From Lindgomyces ingoldianus (taxonomy: Eukaryota; Ascomycota; Dothideomycetes; Pleosporales; Lindgomycetaceae), in assembly GCF_010093535.1 (NCBI RefSeq), contig NW_022985211.1, positions 296,754 to 360,753 of the forward strand: a DNA stretch of 64,000 nt, in the 5' to 3' direction. The position numbers were made by a program, and so were the translations under genes. Each line of letters starts with the position of its first letter. Within the stretch, counting starts at the first letter, position 1. Positions 45,049 through 55,407 of this stretch are shown one piece after another. A model generated the notes under the pieces. That model saw nothing but the letters and a program-made list of their open reading frames with translations. It was not told the DNA's origin and did no database searches.

Positions 45049-45361
45049 TTTATCACAGAATTTAGCTAAAATTCTTGTTTCACTGTGACTTTGTGCAAAA
45101 GTATTGCTGCCTTGATATTAACTTGACCCAGATGGAGGTATTTCCACCTTTTCCCCTCCATCCCATATCTAATTTCCAAGCTTTGTCGCCACCGTGAATT
45201 TATGTCCTGATTGGTTGGCCACACGATCTCCCATAGGATCTCCGCTCACCAGGGCATGGAGCTGGGAATCAAAATTGTCAAAACAGCTTTCACTATCACG
45301 TATTAACTCGTAGAAAATCTATGTCTGTAATATTGCGTTTATTGGCAAATTTTCTGACCAT
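45049..45361. other. Convergent 3' intergenic region between the two P450 genes
   Basis: 313 bp between converging stop codons. No gene or notable motif seen. Confidence 0.5.
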
Positions 45362-46934
45362 CTACGACGGCCGCCGCCTCAATCGAACCATTAGAGGTGG
45401 CTTCTCCCACATGATATAAACCTTTTGTTTCTCAATCTCAAACGCATCATCCATCAACTCCAAATCAAACCTCCACAATAACCGCGCCAAAATGAGCTTT
45501 GTCTCCGCATAAGCCAGACTCATGCCGATGCAATTCCGAGGGCCGACAGAGAACGGCTGGCAGGCATCGAGGTGGTCATTCTTCGTCCATTCTGGCCGCT
45601 CCTCTGACTTGAGCCACCGCTCTGGAGTGAACCGGTGTGGCTGGGCAAAATTATGGGCATTCTCATTAGCTGCGAGTGCGTAGACACTGATAATCGTTCC
45701 CCCGGGGATAAAGTGGCCGCATATCGCGGCACCTTCGGGGGGAACCTCGCGGCGTAGGTCCCCCGAGAGGGGAGGATACATGCGCAGCGCTTCATCCACA
45801 ACAGCCCTGATATAGGGTAGATTGGCTAGACGGGCCATGGTGATTTCTGACTCGGAGTTGAACTCCGCTTGGAGTTCCTTGCGCAGGCTCGCCACTGTCT
45901 CAGGATTCTTCAGCAGCAGGTAGATGCAGCCTGCGATGGTGGTGGAGATTGTGTCGCTGCCCGCTGGGATAATAAGAGCAGCGTTAACCTCCATCTCCTG
46001 AATGGACATAGAGCCCTCTTTGTGTTCGTTCTGGCGGGATATGAACGTCCAGAAATCGGCCCGCTTCTCGTCCTCGGGCATGGCGAGGCGTTGTTGGACC
46101 TTTTCGTAGCTCCTTCGTAGATGTTCCTGGCCTTTCATGAGATGCCGTATCGGACCGAAGACGAATACAAGAGGGAAGAAGATCCCAAACATCCTGGCTG
46201 TGAGGACGTAGTGCGTCGATTTGAAGAAGTTCATAAGTAGCGTCACCCAGGGATGATACCCTTGGTCTTCCAGGCAGTTGAAGGAACTGCTAAATGCCAG
46301 GGTGCCGATAATGTCAAATGCAAGGAATTCCATCCATTTGACCATGTTGATAGGATTTCCTTCATCGCATCGTTGCTCCATCCTCTTGAGAAAGAGGTCA
46401 ATGTGGTCCTGGAAATAATGCTCCTGCTCCCGCAACGCCTTGTCTGAAAAGGCGCGGTTCAGCGCGGCCCTCTGCCGGGCGTGATCCACGCCGTTGGCCG
46501 TGAGCAAGTCCGGGACCCCGGGACGCAGCTGTCTGTATCCGGATTTTTTGAACTTCTTCACACCCGGGTAACCGTATATCTCTTTCCAGGAGGTCGGTGC
46601 GGCGAAGGAGACCATTTCGGGGCTGACCCTGACCACCGGTCCATACTTGCTATGAAGGTCGCGAACGGCATGAGACTCTCTACCTCGCAGACTCGTGATG
46701 GCGCAAGGGAGGTAAGAGAACTTGCGGGAAAGGGGGCCTGGGACTTTCGCGAGTGGGCTCACCGTCGTCGCATAGACAGCGTATAGAATATAATACGCAC
46801 AATACTAGGAGTGTTAGTTCACGACACCTACAACATTCGTTAACCGGGAAGATTGCACCCACAGAAATTGCCAAAACCCCAAACACGTGGAGAGGGGAAA
46901 AATCTCCAATCTTGGTCCACGAAATGACCTGCAT
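45362..46934 (-). CDS. Cytochrome P450 monooxygenase 2
   Basis: Two exons, 46934-46863 and 46804-45362, give 504 residues. The 58-nt intron has a GTGGGT donor, a CTAAC branch-like site and a TAG acceptor. It joins MQVISWTKIGDFSPLHVFG..LAIS to YCAYYILYAVYATTVSPLAK and VPGP, the membrane anchor and proline hinge. The I-helix is canonical (AGSDTIS), as are EALR (ExxR), FTPERW and FSVGPRNCIG with Cys449 as heme ligand. All catalytic features are intact, unlike the I-helix of the other cluster P450. It is divergent from the amidohydrolase across 590 bp. A hydroxylation or further oxidation of the decarboxylated aromatic is the likely task (inference). Confidence 0.92.
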
Positions 46935-47524
46935 GATTTGATGCCTCGATATTAGAACGTTGGGCGCACGTTTGCGGTTCGGGGCAGGAAAAGGCCTATG
47001 TCCACTGTTACACTGTGCCTAAGTCTTCCTTTTTAGCAGCTTTGTTCGTCCTACCTCTAGGCTACCCACGAGAGCGTTTCTTCCAATCTCTCCTGGGCCA
47101 TGATTGTCCGTCAAAAGAGGAAGAGGTTGTTGGTTAACACGCCGATAACCCACCGAAAGACATAGCAAGCATTGACCCACCTAAAATATTAGTCAGTGGC
47201 ATTGCTCAGTCCATAAACCCCCGAATTCACATACAGTCCTCCCTGGGGCTTTTTGAAGTTTAGTTTGGCAATGGCCTGACAATCACGGGAGGTCGGACGC
47301 ATCAGCTGAATTCGTTCGCAAACGAGAGCATCTCGTCACACTACCAGACCTCTTATGGTACGGAACCATAATTCTTACCCGGCACGATATGAATGTTGAG
47401 AAACCGGTACCTATTATTTATGAGCTTGACATGCCGGGTTTGAATATCACAAACGGTCGAAGCAGATCGAAACCAGACGAGACAACTTGACAGCCCATCA
47501 CCAATTGACTTTCCCAACACCAAG
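46935..47524. promoter_or_regulatory. Divergent promoter region, P450 2 (-) / amidohydrolase (+)
   Basis: 590 bp. It contains CGCCGATAACC at 47140-47150 and the inverted repeat TCGTT-CGCA-AACGA at 47312-47325. The latter is a dyad of the kind Zn2Cys6 dimers may bind. No gene is supported here. Confidence 0.5.
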
Positions 47525-48525
47525 ATGCCGGGCACTATTGATACTCACCACCATCTTATTCCTCCCCGCTTCAATGAATGTAGGTCAACAGACCCATTGG
47601 ATTTGGTTGATAATATCTTGTACTGAAAACATATCCATCAGTGTGGTTCGCGAACATTGAGAAAGCCCGAGGTCTCCATCTCCCCTCCTGGTCGAAAGAA
47701 GGAACTCTTCAGGTGATAGACCAAGTCGGCCTAGGCACTGCCATTCTATCTCTCGGCCACCCCATCCACCCCTACGTTGATGACCCCGCCCAAGTGGCCC
47801 CCATCTGTAGAGAGATCAACGAATACACAGCCAAGTTCCGTGATGAGCACCCTAGCAAGATAGGGTTCTTCGCGACGCTACCGCCGCTAGACGAGCCGGA
47901 GGCGTGCATCGGAGAGATTCAATATGGGCTGGACCAGCTCAAGGCGGACGGCGTCGTCATCTTCAGCAGCTACACGGGTCGCTACCTCGGCCATAAGGAC
48001 TTCCGCGCCGTGTGGGAGGAGCTGAACCGCCGCGAGGCCGTGGTTCTCATCCATCCAGGCTTTGAGGGCATGGCTCCTATTGAGGAGCCACGTCTTTTGG
48101 CTGCGCCCATCATCGACTGGACGCACGAAACAACCCGGACCGCCGTTCATCTGATCACCACCAACATTATGCGAGATTTTTCCAACTGCAAGGTCATTCT
48201 CTCCCATGCCGGCGGAACTCTCCCGTATATTGTCAACCGGGCCGCCAACCTCTGCTGCCGCCTTCGCATCGTTGATAAGACGGAGGAGGAATTCATTGAG
48301 GAAGCTCGTGGGTTTTACATTGACGTAGCGTTCAGCGGTCACGAACCCCAGCTGCGACTGTTGAAGGAGTTTGTGAAACCCGGCCATGTCCTGTTTGGCA
48401 GTGATTATCCATGGGAACACGGGGAGATCATCAGTGAGCAGCTGGCCGCCACTGACAAGGTGTTTGCGGAGGAGACGCGCCAGGCTGGTCTGAAGCTTTT
48501 CCCCCGACTTGTTCAATATCAGTAG
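47525..48525 (+). CDS. ACMSD-type amidohydrolase, probable aromatic-acid decarboxylase
   Basis: Two exons, 47525-47579 and 47642-48525 (62-nt intron, GTAGGT..CAG), give 312 residues. The small first exon is essential because it encodes the metal-binding HxH motif (MPGTIDTHHHLIPP, His8 and His10). Without it the protein would seem to start at a GTG inside the domain. Further family residues are His156 (LIHPG), His207 (SHAGG) and Asp273 (FGSDYPW). The family includes 2-amino-3-carboxymuconate-6-semialdehyde decarboxylase and fungal 6-methylsalicylate decarboxylases, metal-dependent enzymes that remove a ring carboxylate without oxidation. In this cluster the natural substrate would be the acid released by the PKS (inference). 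It is divergent from the second P450 and convergent with the SDR gene. Confidence 0.92.
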
Positions 48526-48743
48526 ACTTGATGGGAATTGCGATCATTCAAGTTTTATCCTACTCATCCCAGTCACAGATTGCCTCAATTGATATGTTGC
48601 CAATACTGTCTTTTCGTGCTCGTATCTACTTTCAAAGCTAACAAGGGGGACATTCACAAGAACTCGTGATTTCCACATTACTCTAAGGTTTAGCCTCTCA
48701 TACCATCTCAGGGGTTCTAAGGCCTCCTAGCTTCACGTTCGCT
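48526..48743. other. Convergent 3' intergenic region, amidohydrolase / SDR
   Basis: 218 bp between converging stop codons, probably both 3' UTRs. No other feature seen. Confidence 0.5.
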
Positions 48744-49884
48744 TCAATGATCAAGGGGCCGCCGCTTGTAATGCCCATTCCTTTTTTCTAGGCACATTTC
48801 CAACGTTTCCCGAATGGTCCTCTCCAAGCCCTTGTAACCAGGCTGTCCCCACCACCTGTTCAAAAGTTTAGCGCCAAGGGCGTTGTCAATGGTGCTGATA
48901 TCCAACAGCTCGTTCGGGTCGGGGGCAGGGAGCTGCGCATCGGGCAACGCCTTTTGCAAAGTCTCAATGACGAGTCTCCAGTTGAAAGGAGAATCGCAAA
49001 CAAAAATCCTCTCGCTAGCCACCGTGGCGTCAATGGCAGCTGCAACGTGAATTCGAGCATCATCGATGGTATCCGCCATGTACACTTCGCCAGGGACACC
49101 GTTAGCCGCGTTTCTTGGTGGAGGACAACAGCGGAGCAAATTCGATTGAAGATGGCTTACCGGAAGGGATGGGTGGAACATTTCCATCCAAGACGCTCAT
49201 CACTTGGCCTCCGCTGATGCCCATGGAGCCCATGACCTTGCCCCAGTTCATGGCCGGGTTGATCACGTTGACCCTGAAGGGAGGCTTCCTCTGCTCTATG
49301 AAGTCCCACGCGGCCCGCTCGGCTTCTATCTTAGATACGACGTAGACCAAGTAACCCCATTCAAAGCCCATCTCCGCGCGCTTCTCCGGCGGCGTGTTCT
49401 TCACTACGTCTACAGCGGCTTGGTTCCAGGTGTTGCGGCCAATGTGAAACTTGACGCCCGGCCGAGGACCCGACGCCGCACCGCTGGTCGAGGTCAAAAC
49501 CACACTCTTCACGCTTGGAGTCTCGAGAGCGGCCTCGAGGATGTTTGTGGTTCCTTTGATGGTTGGACTAATCACCTCGTCGATGATGCCGGAAAAGGAC
49601 ACAATGGATGCACAATGGATGGCGGCGGAGACGCCCTTAATGACCTCATCGAATGCCCCCTCGGCCGCCATATCTTGGACAACGGCAAACTCGAAATTTG
49701 GCGAGTTGAGAAGCTTTGCAGTTTCTTCCCCTTTCTGCTTTGACCTCACAGTCCCACGCACGCGAAATCCTGCCTTCAGAGCCTCATCCGCGACATGGAT
49801 GGCAATCATGCCTGAGACTCCAGTCACGAGAATGATGGATCCGAGGGGAACCTCGAGGTCGTTGTTCGGCCGGAGTATCGACAT
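48744..49884 (-). CDS. Extended short-chain dehydrogenase/reductase (NAD-dependent epimerase/DFR-like)
   Basis: Two exons, 49884-49161 and 49084-48744, give 354 residues. The 76-nt intron has a GTAAGC donor and a GCTAAC branch site 18 nt before the acceptor. Read-through of the first exon would stop early. The N-terminal Rossmann motif is LVTGVSGMIAIH (residues about 19-30, a variant of TGxxGxxG), followed by RGTVRS, which suggests NADPH. The catalytic pair is Tyr181 and Lys185 (YVVSK). The product resembles dihydroflavonol-4-reductase or methylglyoxal-reductase-type ketoreductases. It likely reduces a ketone or quinone-level intermediate formed by the P450s (inference). It is divergent from the VOC gene. 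Confidence 0.9.
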
Positions 49885-50595
49885 TGTTTTGATTTCTTTT
49901 TGCGTCTAGGGATTGGTAACGGATGGTAGCTTTAAACATTAGATACCTTTCATGCCCTTTCAGACCTAGCTGCTCGTATTTCTTCCCTCGGCAGAACTCA
50001 CCTACAAGTCGTTGCGATGTCAAGTATCTAACTTTTTTGATCCGCCGACTAGGGGCATCACTCTAACGCGAGCAACCCCTGTTTGGTAGGCTGCATTTAG
50101 AAGAGAAAGGACGAAGTCAGATTCTACGAGACTGTCATCAAACCTAAAAACATGTAAATTTATTCTGTCAAAAGCTCCACTTAATAGTGACCTGGCTCTG
50201 ACTTCTTTAACCCCTCCCTTTTCTCTTAATTTCTCATTTATTTTTTAAAATGAGGACACGGAAATGAAATACACAAGTTAATCATCTCTTAACGGGTGGT
50301 TCATGTCTCGTGGGGCGTGATTTCTGAGACCTATTTTGTCAAAGATACTTTCACAAGTTCCCATTATAGGCAAGCGTGTTCTGCAAACGCGCGTAGACTT
50401 CCGCCGAGTAAAATAACCCGCCGAAACCCCGAGTTAAACATGCCGAGGACGTGGCCCTCGACTGGTCGGTGATTTACATAGTATGCGCCGATAGCCAATA
50501 GACGCAGCCCTAAGAACATGTCATTAGCTTTTACGATCTCTTCAAATTGGGAACAACACCAATCATCAAGTGCTGTGCTCATTCCGAAAGTGAAA
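49885..50595. promoter_or_regulatory. Divergent promoter region, SDR (-) / VOC protein (+)
   Basis: About 710 bp. CGCCGA occurs at 50043-50048, 50402-50407, 50419-50424 and 50486-50491. Three of these are extended as CCGCCGA, and two are only 17 bp apart in the same orientation. This is the densest occurrence of the hexamer in the cluster promoters and is the best candidate here for a cluster-regulator site. Confidence 0.5.
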
Positions 50596-51174
50596 ATGTC
50601 GTCGGCAAGTGTCCCTAGTTATGGAAAAAGAGAAAACATCGAACTAACTGAACGGCGCGCAAAGCAATCCAACCAGGACGCATGCGTCTGTGTATTCAAC
50701 CACGTCGGCATCTCCGTGCCTGACTGCGAGGCAGCTGTCGCGTGGTACAGCTCGGTATTTGGCCTCCGACTGCTGAAGCCGGTGCTGCACTTGAAACGAG
50801 AGCAATTCCCCGGCGCCCCGATCTTCAAGTTATTCGACGACGCTCTGCAGGAGTTCAAGCTCGCATGGCTTGGGACGGGTCACTCGGTTGGACTGGAGAT
50901 ATTCGAGTTCATCGACCCTTGCCACAGGACACCCGAGGGGCCGGCTTTTGATTACTCGCGGGGAGGTGTCTTCCACATCGCTATGACTGTTACGGACCCG
51001 GAGAAGCTCTGCCGAGAGGTCGTTAAGGCCGGCGGGAGTAGGATGGGCGAGCTGATACCTATGCCGATGGGGAATGCAGTGGCTTATTGTCAGGACCCTT
51101 GGGGCAATGCGATCGAGCTTTTGACGACGAGTTTTGCTAATATGGTGGCTAACGGCGCGCCAAAAGATGACTGA
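50596..51174 (+). CDS. VOC-superfamily (glyoxalase/dioxygenase fold) metalloenzyme
   Basis: 192 residues from the ATG at 50596, which has an A-rich context (GAAAATGTC). An in-frame ATG at 50518 would add 26 poorly structured residues. Two beta-alpha-beta-beta-beta modules carry the usual metal ligands: His36 (FNHVGISV), Glu101 (GLEIFEF), His127 (GVFHIAMTV) and Glu174 (GNAIELLT). The H..E..H..E set matches glyoxalase I-type metal sites rather than the three-ligand set of extradiol dioxygenases. The fold supports isomerisation, epimerisation or ring-opening chemistry. Its place at the cluster edge, divergent from the SDR, suggests a late step on an oxidised ring. No specific reaction can be assigned. 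Repeat DNA begins about 60 bp after the stop. Confidence 0.87.
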   Translation: MSSASVPSYGKRENIELTERRAKQSNQDACVCVFNHVGISVPDCEAAVAWYSSVFGLRLLKPVLHLKREQFPGAPIFKLFDDALQEFKLAWLGTGHSVGLEIFEFIDPCHRTPEGPAFDYSRGGVFHIAMTVTDPEKLCREVVKAGGSRMGELIPMPMGNAVAYCQDPWGNAIELLTTSFANMVANGAPKDD

Positions 51175-51227
51175 TAGGCACGCACCCGACATAAGTTGGT
51201 TACATGACTCTGAATGTAAACACTATG

Positions 51228-51397
51228 TTATGTAGATATAACTTTTTATTATAGCTACTATCAACTATTATATTATCTTTAGCAATTAACGTATTCTACT
51301 ACTAAGCCGGCTAACTTGAAACCTATATAACATCCTACTTACTAAGAAGCTTTATCTTTGTAACTACTTAATAAAATTAGTTAAACGTTTTGTTATA
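51228..51397. other. Start of the right-hand AT-rich block
   Basis: Composition changes abruptly to AT-rich within about 60 bp of the last cluster gene. No gene. Confidence 0.6.
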
Positions 51398-53984
51398 ACA
51401 TACTTCACAGGCAAGTTGCTTACACACCTTAGTTGCTTACTTTTACTAAGACTTTACTACACTACTTTTTTTACACTAATATATTTCTAATAACACTACT
51501 TAGATGTGTTAAAGAAATATTAAATATAGGTTACACTTTAAGCTTTTAACTAAAATATAACGCTTTTTAAGTAACACACTATAGCTATTTATAAAGTCTT
51601 TTAAAAAAATAATAAGTAACTAATATACTAAATAACTTTTTTAAGCTAATTATACTGCTAACTTATAAAAGCTAGATAATAATAAAAAGTAAGTAATTAT
51701 TCAGCATATACTTAAGCTAAATGTATAAAAATTTCCCTCCTAGCTAGTAGCTGTAGCTAATATAGCTAATTTTTTACATACTAAGTGTAATATAGGCTAT
51801 ATTAGTATAAACTAGCTTAATATATTTATTAAGTGTTACTTAAAGCTTAAAGAAAAGTTTAAGTGTAAGTATAACTATAAAAAAGCTTTTTATAAAAATT
51901 TTATAGTAATTTAAAGCTAGTTTAACTTTATAAAAAATATTAAAGCTAAGTATAGTGTTTAAAATAATAACATATATAACTTTAATAAAATAAGGTTTAT
52001 AATAGGCTAAATATCTACTAAAGCAGTTATTATAAGTTTAAAGAGATAAAAATAGCTAAAAGCAGTCTAGCTAGGTAACTAGAAGTAAATAATAGCTACC
52101 TAAAGCATTAATACTAAAAAGTAAGCTATTTTACTTTTTATTATTTTTTAAAGTTATAGTTATTTTTTAAACTAGTATAAAAAAAATCTACTTTAAAATT
52201 AAGTTATTATAGTTTTTAAGCATAGCTAAACTACTAATTAGCTTAGTTTAGACTAGTTAAAGCACTTTAATGTGCATATAAAAAAGTGTACAGTAGGTGC
52301 TAGGAAGTGATCATCCTCCGCACCGTGCGCAAGCGAATACGATCTGCCCACGCAGTTTTCTATAAGGATTTTAGGGATAGATTGCAATTAAAAATTAAAG
52401 CTTTTAATTTATATAATAGAATTAATAACAGAGAATCTTTTAGAGTAGTAATTATTTACTAGCAGGTAGAGCCTCCCTGGGCAGCCCTAACGTCAGCGAC
52501 GCGCTAGGGCATAGATAATATACACTTCTGCTAATCTTCTAGCTTTAACCTATTCTACTTCTCCTTTAGAATAGACTTTATCTTTTTAATATTGCTTATT
52601 TAGTGTCTTTTTTTTAAAATCTAAATCTTTATAATGCGCTAAAGGTTCTTAATAGGATTTAAATTAAAACTTTATACTAGCTACACTATATAATTTATGT
52701 AAAGCTTTTCTTAGAAACCTGTAGTTATCTTTAACCTGTAGTATAAAGCCTTATTCTTTTACTATAACATAATACTATGTTTCTTAAAGACTTTAGCATA
52801 AAATAGCTGCGTGTAAGTAGCTAAGACTTTATTATAGTATCTTTTTAAGTTTATTTGCTTACCTTAAAGCAGTATAACTAGCTCTAACTTAAAATCCTAA
52901 GATATAGCTGCCTATACTCTAACAGAGCTTCTCCTGCTCTTAAAAGTAGGCTTTAGGTATTAAGATTTATACACACACAATGCTCTTTTCTTCTACTTGC
53001 AGTATTAGGTAGTAGAGACAAGTTCTACTTTAAAAGTTAATTTATTAGAGAAGTAAACACATTTAAAGTTGTTATTATCTTAGGTTTTTATATAAGCACC
53101 CTAGCAATAATAATTAAGCTTATAAGAGGGCTTAAGGTAAGGCTTAGCGCGTAGTTTAAATGCGTAGTACTTATTTTTTTTGCAGGTATTGCTTTACTAT
53201 ATTAACGTAGATTGCAGCAGATTGCAGTTGTTGTTTTTCTAGAAGTAGTAAGTACTTTGTACATTTTAAAGAGAAACTGCTCTAGGTGTTGTACTAATTA
53301 TTACTCTACGCGCTTATTAAGCTTTAGGGGTCTTTTTATGCAACAGGCCTTTTTTTAGGGCTTATTCTTATATTTTTATAACTGCTTAAGTATTAACTTA
53401 ATTAATAAAATTAAAATAGAAAAAGTCTTTTATATCTTTAAAAGGCTAAAACTAATACAAGAGAGCGCCTAGATGCTAGTAAGGGTAGGCTTATTATATT
53501 CACAGTAAGCAGTTTTAGGTTAGGAAGGCATGGTGGTAGTGTGGAGAAGGAGGAGAACGAGTGGTGCGGAAAATTTTGAGGTGTGTGGGTTGACCCGATA
53601 TAGTAAGTTAAGCGAGAGGATGATGACTTCTTAGCACCTATTGTACTATTAGTAGCTACTATTTACTAGTTATTAACAGCTATAAAAGCTATAACTTACT
53701 TTATTTTTAGTAATACTATAAAGATAATAAAATTATTATTATTTATATACTTTTTTACTTATTATACTTTTTATAGCTACTTAATATAGGTTATGTTACT
53801 CTTTTAAAAAAAAGTATATAGGCGCTAAGCTAAAAAGCTTATATATAACTAAATTACTTATATTATAAAAATAAAATTTTTACTATCCTTTAAAGTAGCT
53901 TATAATGCTATAATTACTTCTAGTAATATTTAAAAAAAGTTTTAAAGTGCTAGATTAGTTTCTTTTAACTTATATTAAGTTATA
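51398..53984 (+). mobile_element. Truncated Tc1/mariner-type (Fot1-like) element, interrupted
   Basis: The left end ACATACTTCACAGGCAAG with TA in front (51396-51397) matches the element at 11341. Homology continues along the same order of sequences but is split by a Tc1-like insertion at 52291-53643. It then runs into a palindromic element at 53985. The expected right inverted repeat is not found in register, so this copy is truncated or rearranged. RIP-mutated throughout, no coding capacity. Confidence 0.6.
52291..53643 (-). mobile_element. Tc1/mariner element with degenerate transposase
   Basis: The element is 1,353 bp. Terminal inverted repeats of about 28 bp begin CAGTAGGTGCTAGGAAGT and, at the other end, CAATAGGTGCTAAGAAGT. 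TA flanks both sides (52289-52290, 53644-53645). The surrounding sequence rejoins exactly when the element is removed, as the uninterrupted copy near 17900 shows. On the minus strand near 52700-52620 the frame reads NLNPIKNL, a mutated form of the DLNPIENLW block of Tc1/mariner transposases. Inner sequence is RIP-mutated, outer ends are not. Confidence 0.8.
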
Positions 53985-55058
53985 ACGTACTTTACAGGCA
54001 AGTTACTTACACACCTAACTTGCTTACTTTTACTAAGACTCTACTAAACTACTTTTCTTACACTAATATATTCTCTACAACACTACTTAGACACACTAAA
54101 AAAATGTTAAATACAGCTTATACTTTAAGCTTTTAAATAAGACATAAAACTTTTAAAAAAACATGCTACAGCTATATATAAAGTTCTATAAAAGATAATA
54201 AATAACTATAGCACTAAATAATATTTATAAGCTAATTTTATAGCTAAATTATAAAGGCTAAGTAATAAAAAAAAGTAAGTAATTATTAAGACTATACTTA
54301 AGCTATATGCGTAAGGAATTTCCCTTTAAATAGCATTTATAGGTAATATAGCTAATTTTTTACACGCTAACTATAATTTAGGCTATATTTACATAAACTA
54401 GCTTAGTATGTTTATAAAGTGTTATTTAAAGCTTAAAGTAAAGTTTTAAGTGTAAGTATAGTTAAAAAATATTTAGCTAATTATAAAGCCTATTTTATTA
54501 AAGTTATATGTGTTATTATTTTAAATGCTATACTTAGCTTTAATATTCTTTCTAAGGCTAAACCTACTTTAAATTACTTTAAAACTCTTATAAAAAGCTT
54601 TTTTATAGTTACTTACACTTAAATATTACTTTAAGCTTTAAATAACACTTTATAAACATAGCCTAGATTATGCTTAGTGTGCAAAGAATTAGCTATATTA
54701 GCTATAAATGCTATTTAAAGACAAATTTCTTGCGCATATAGCTTAAGTATAGTCTTAATAATTCCCTACTTTTTTTTATTACTTAGCTTTTATAATTTAG
54801 CTGTAGAATTAGCTTGTAAATATTATCTAGTACTATAGTTATTTATTATCTTTTATAGAACTCTACATATAGCTGCAGCATGTTTCTTTAAAAGTTTTAT
54901 ATTTTATTTAAAAGCTTAAAGTGTAAGCTGTATCTAACATTCTTTTAGCATATTTAAGTAGTGTTATAAGAAATACATTAGTATAGAAAAAGTAGTTTAG
55001 TAGGGTCTTAGTAAAGTAAGTAACTTAGGTGTGTAAGCAACTCGCCTGTAAAGTACGT
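53985..55058. mobile_element. Palindromic (fold-back) element, copy 2
   Basis: 1,074 bp, ends ACGTACTTTACAGGCA and its complement, TA on both sides (53983-53984, 55059-55060). The two halves are inverted copies, as in copy 1. The host sequence on the right (TTATAAAAATAAAG) repeats sequence already present on the left near 53865 rather than continuing it. Confidence 0.75.
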
Positions 55059-55089
55059 TATTATAAAAATAAAGTTTTTACTATGCTTT

Positions 55090-55407
55090 TGTCACGATTG
55101 TGCACGAGTAAGGTTATAGAGCTTCACGGAGGTCTAGTTTAATTACTACGTGAGGTATTATAGTAGGTACAAGACGTTGTGTAAGGAACAAGAAGGTTTA
55201 GAAAGAAATTAGTAATTAAATACTTAGCTTAAAAGTCTAAGCGCTTTAGGTATAAATTAAGCCTGTTTTAGGTTTAGTTAGTGTTAAAGCAGTTTATACT
55301 TAAGTTTATGTCTATGTTATGTTATATTTATGTTAGACATGCACTAATAATACTCTAGTACACGTCTAATATAGTTATGTCTAGGATCTAGAGAGGATAC
55401 TGTAACA
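55090..55407 (-). repeat. 3' LTR of chromovirus copy 2
   Basis: 318 bp. The outer (left) end is unmutated, the inner end RIP-mutated. It is followed by a pyrimidine tract (polypurine on the minus strand). Confidence 0.88.

Noticed and set aside
47887..48516. 209-residue frame antisense to the amidohydrolase
   Set aside because: Mirror of a real coding region and carries no recognisable motif.
42965..50595. Classical AflR sites (TCG-N5-CGA) in the cluster promoters
   Set aside because: I found near matches with the wrong spacing only (e.g. TCG-N6-CGA near 43387), so I do not claim them.
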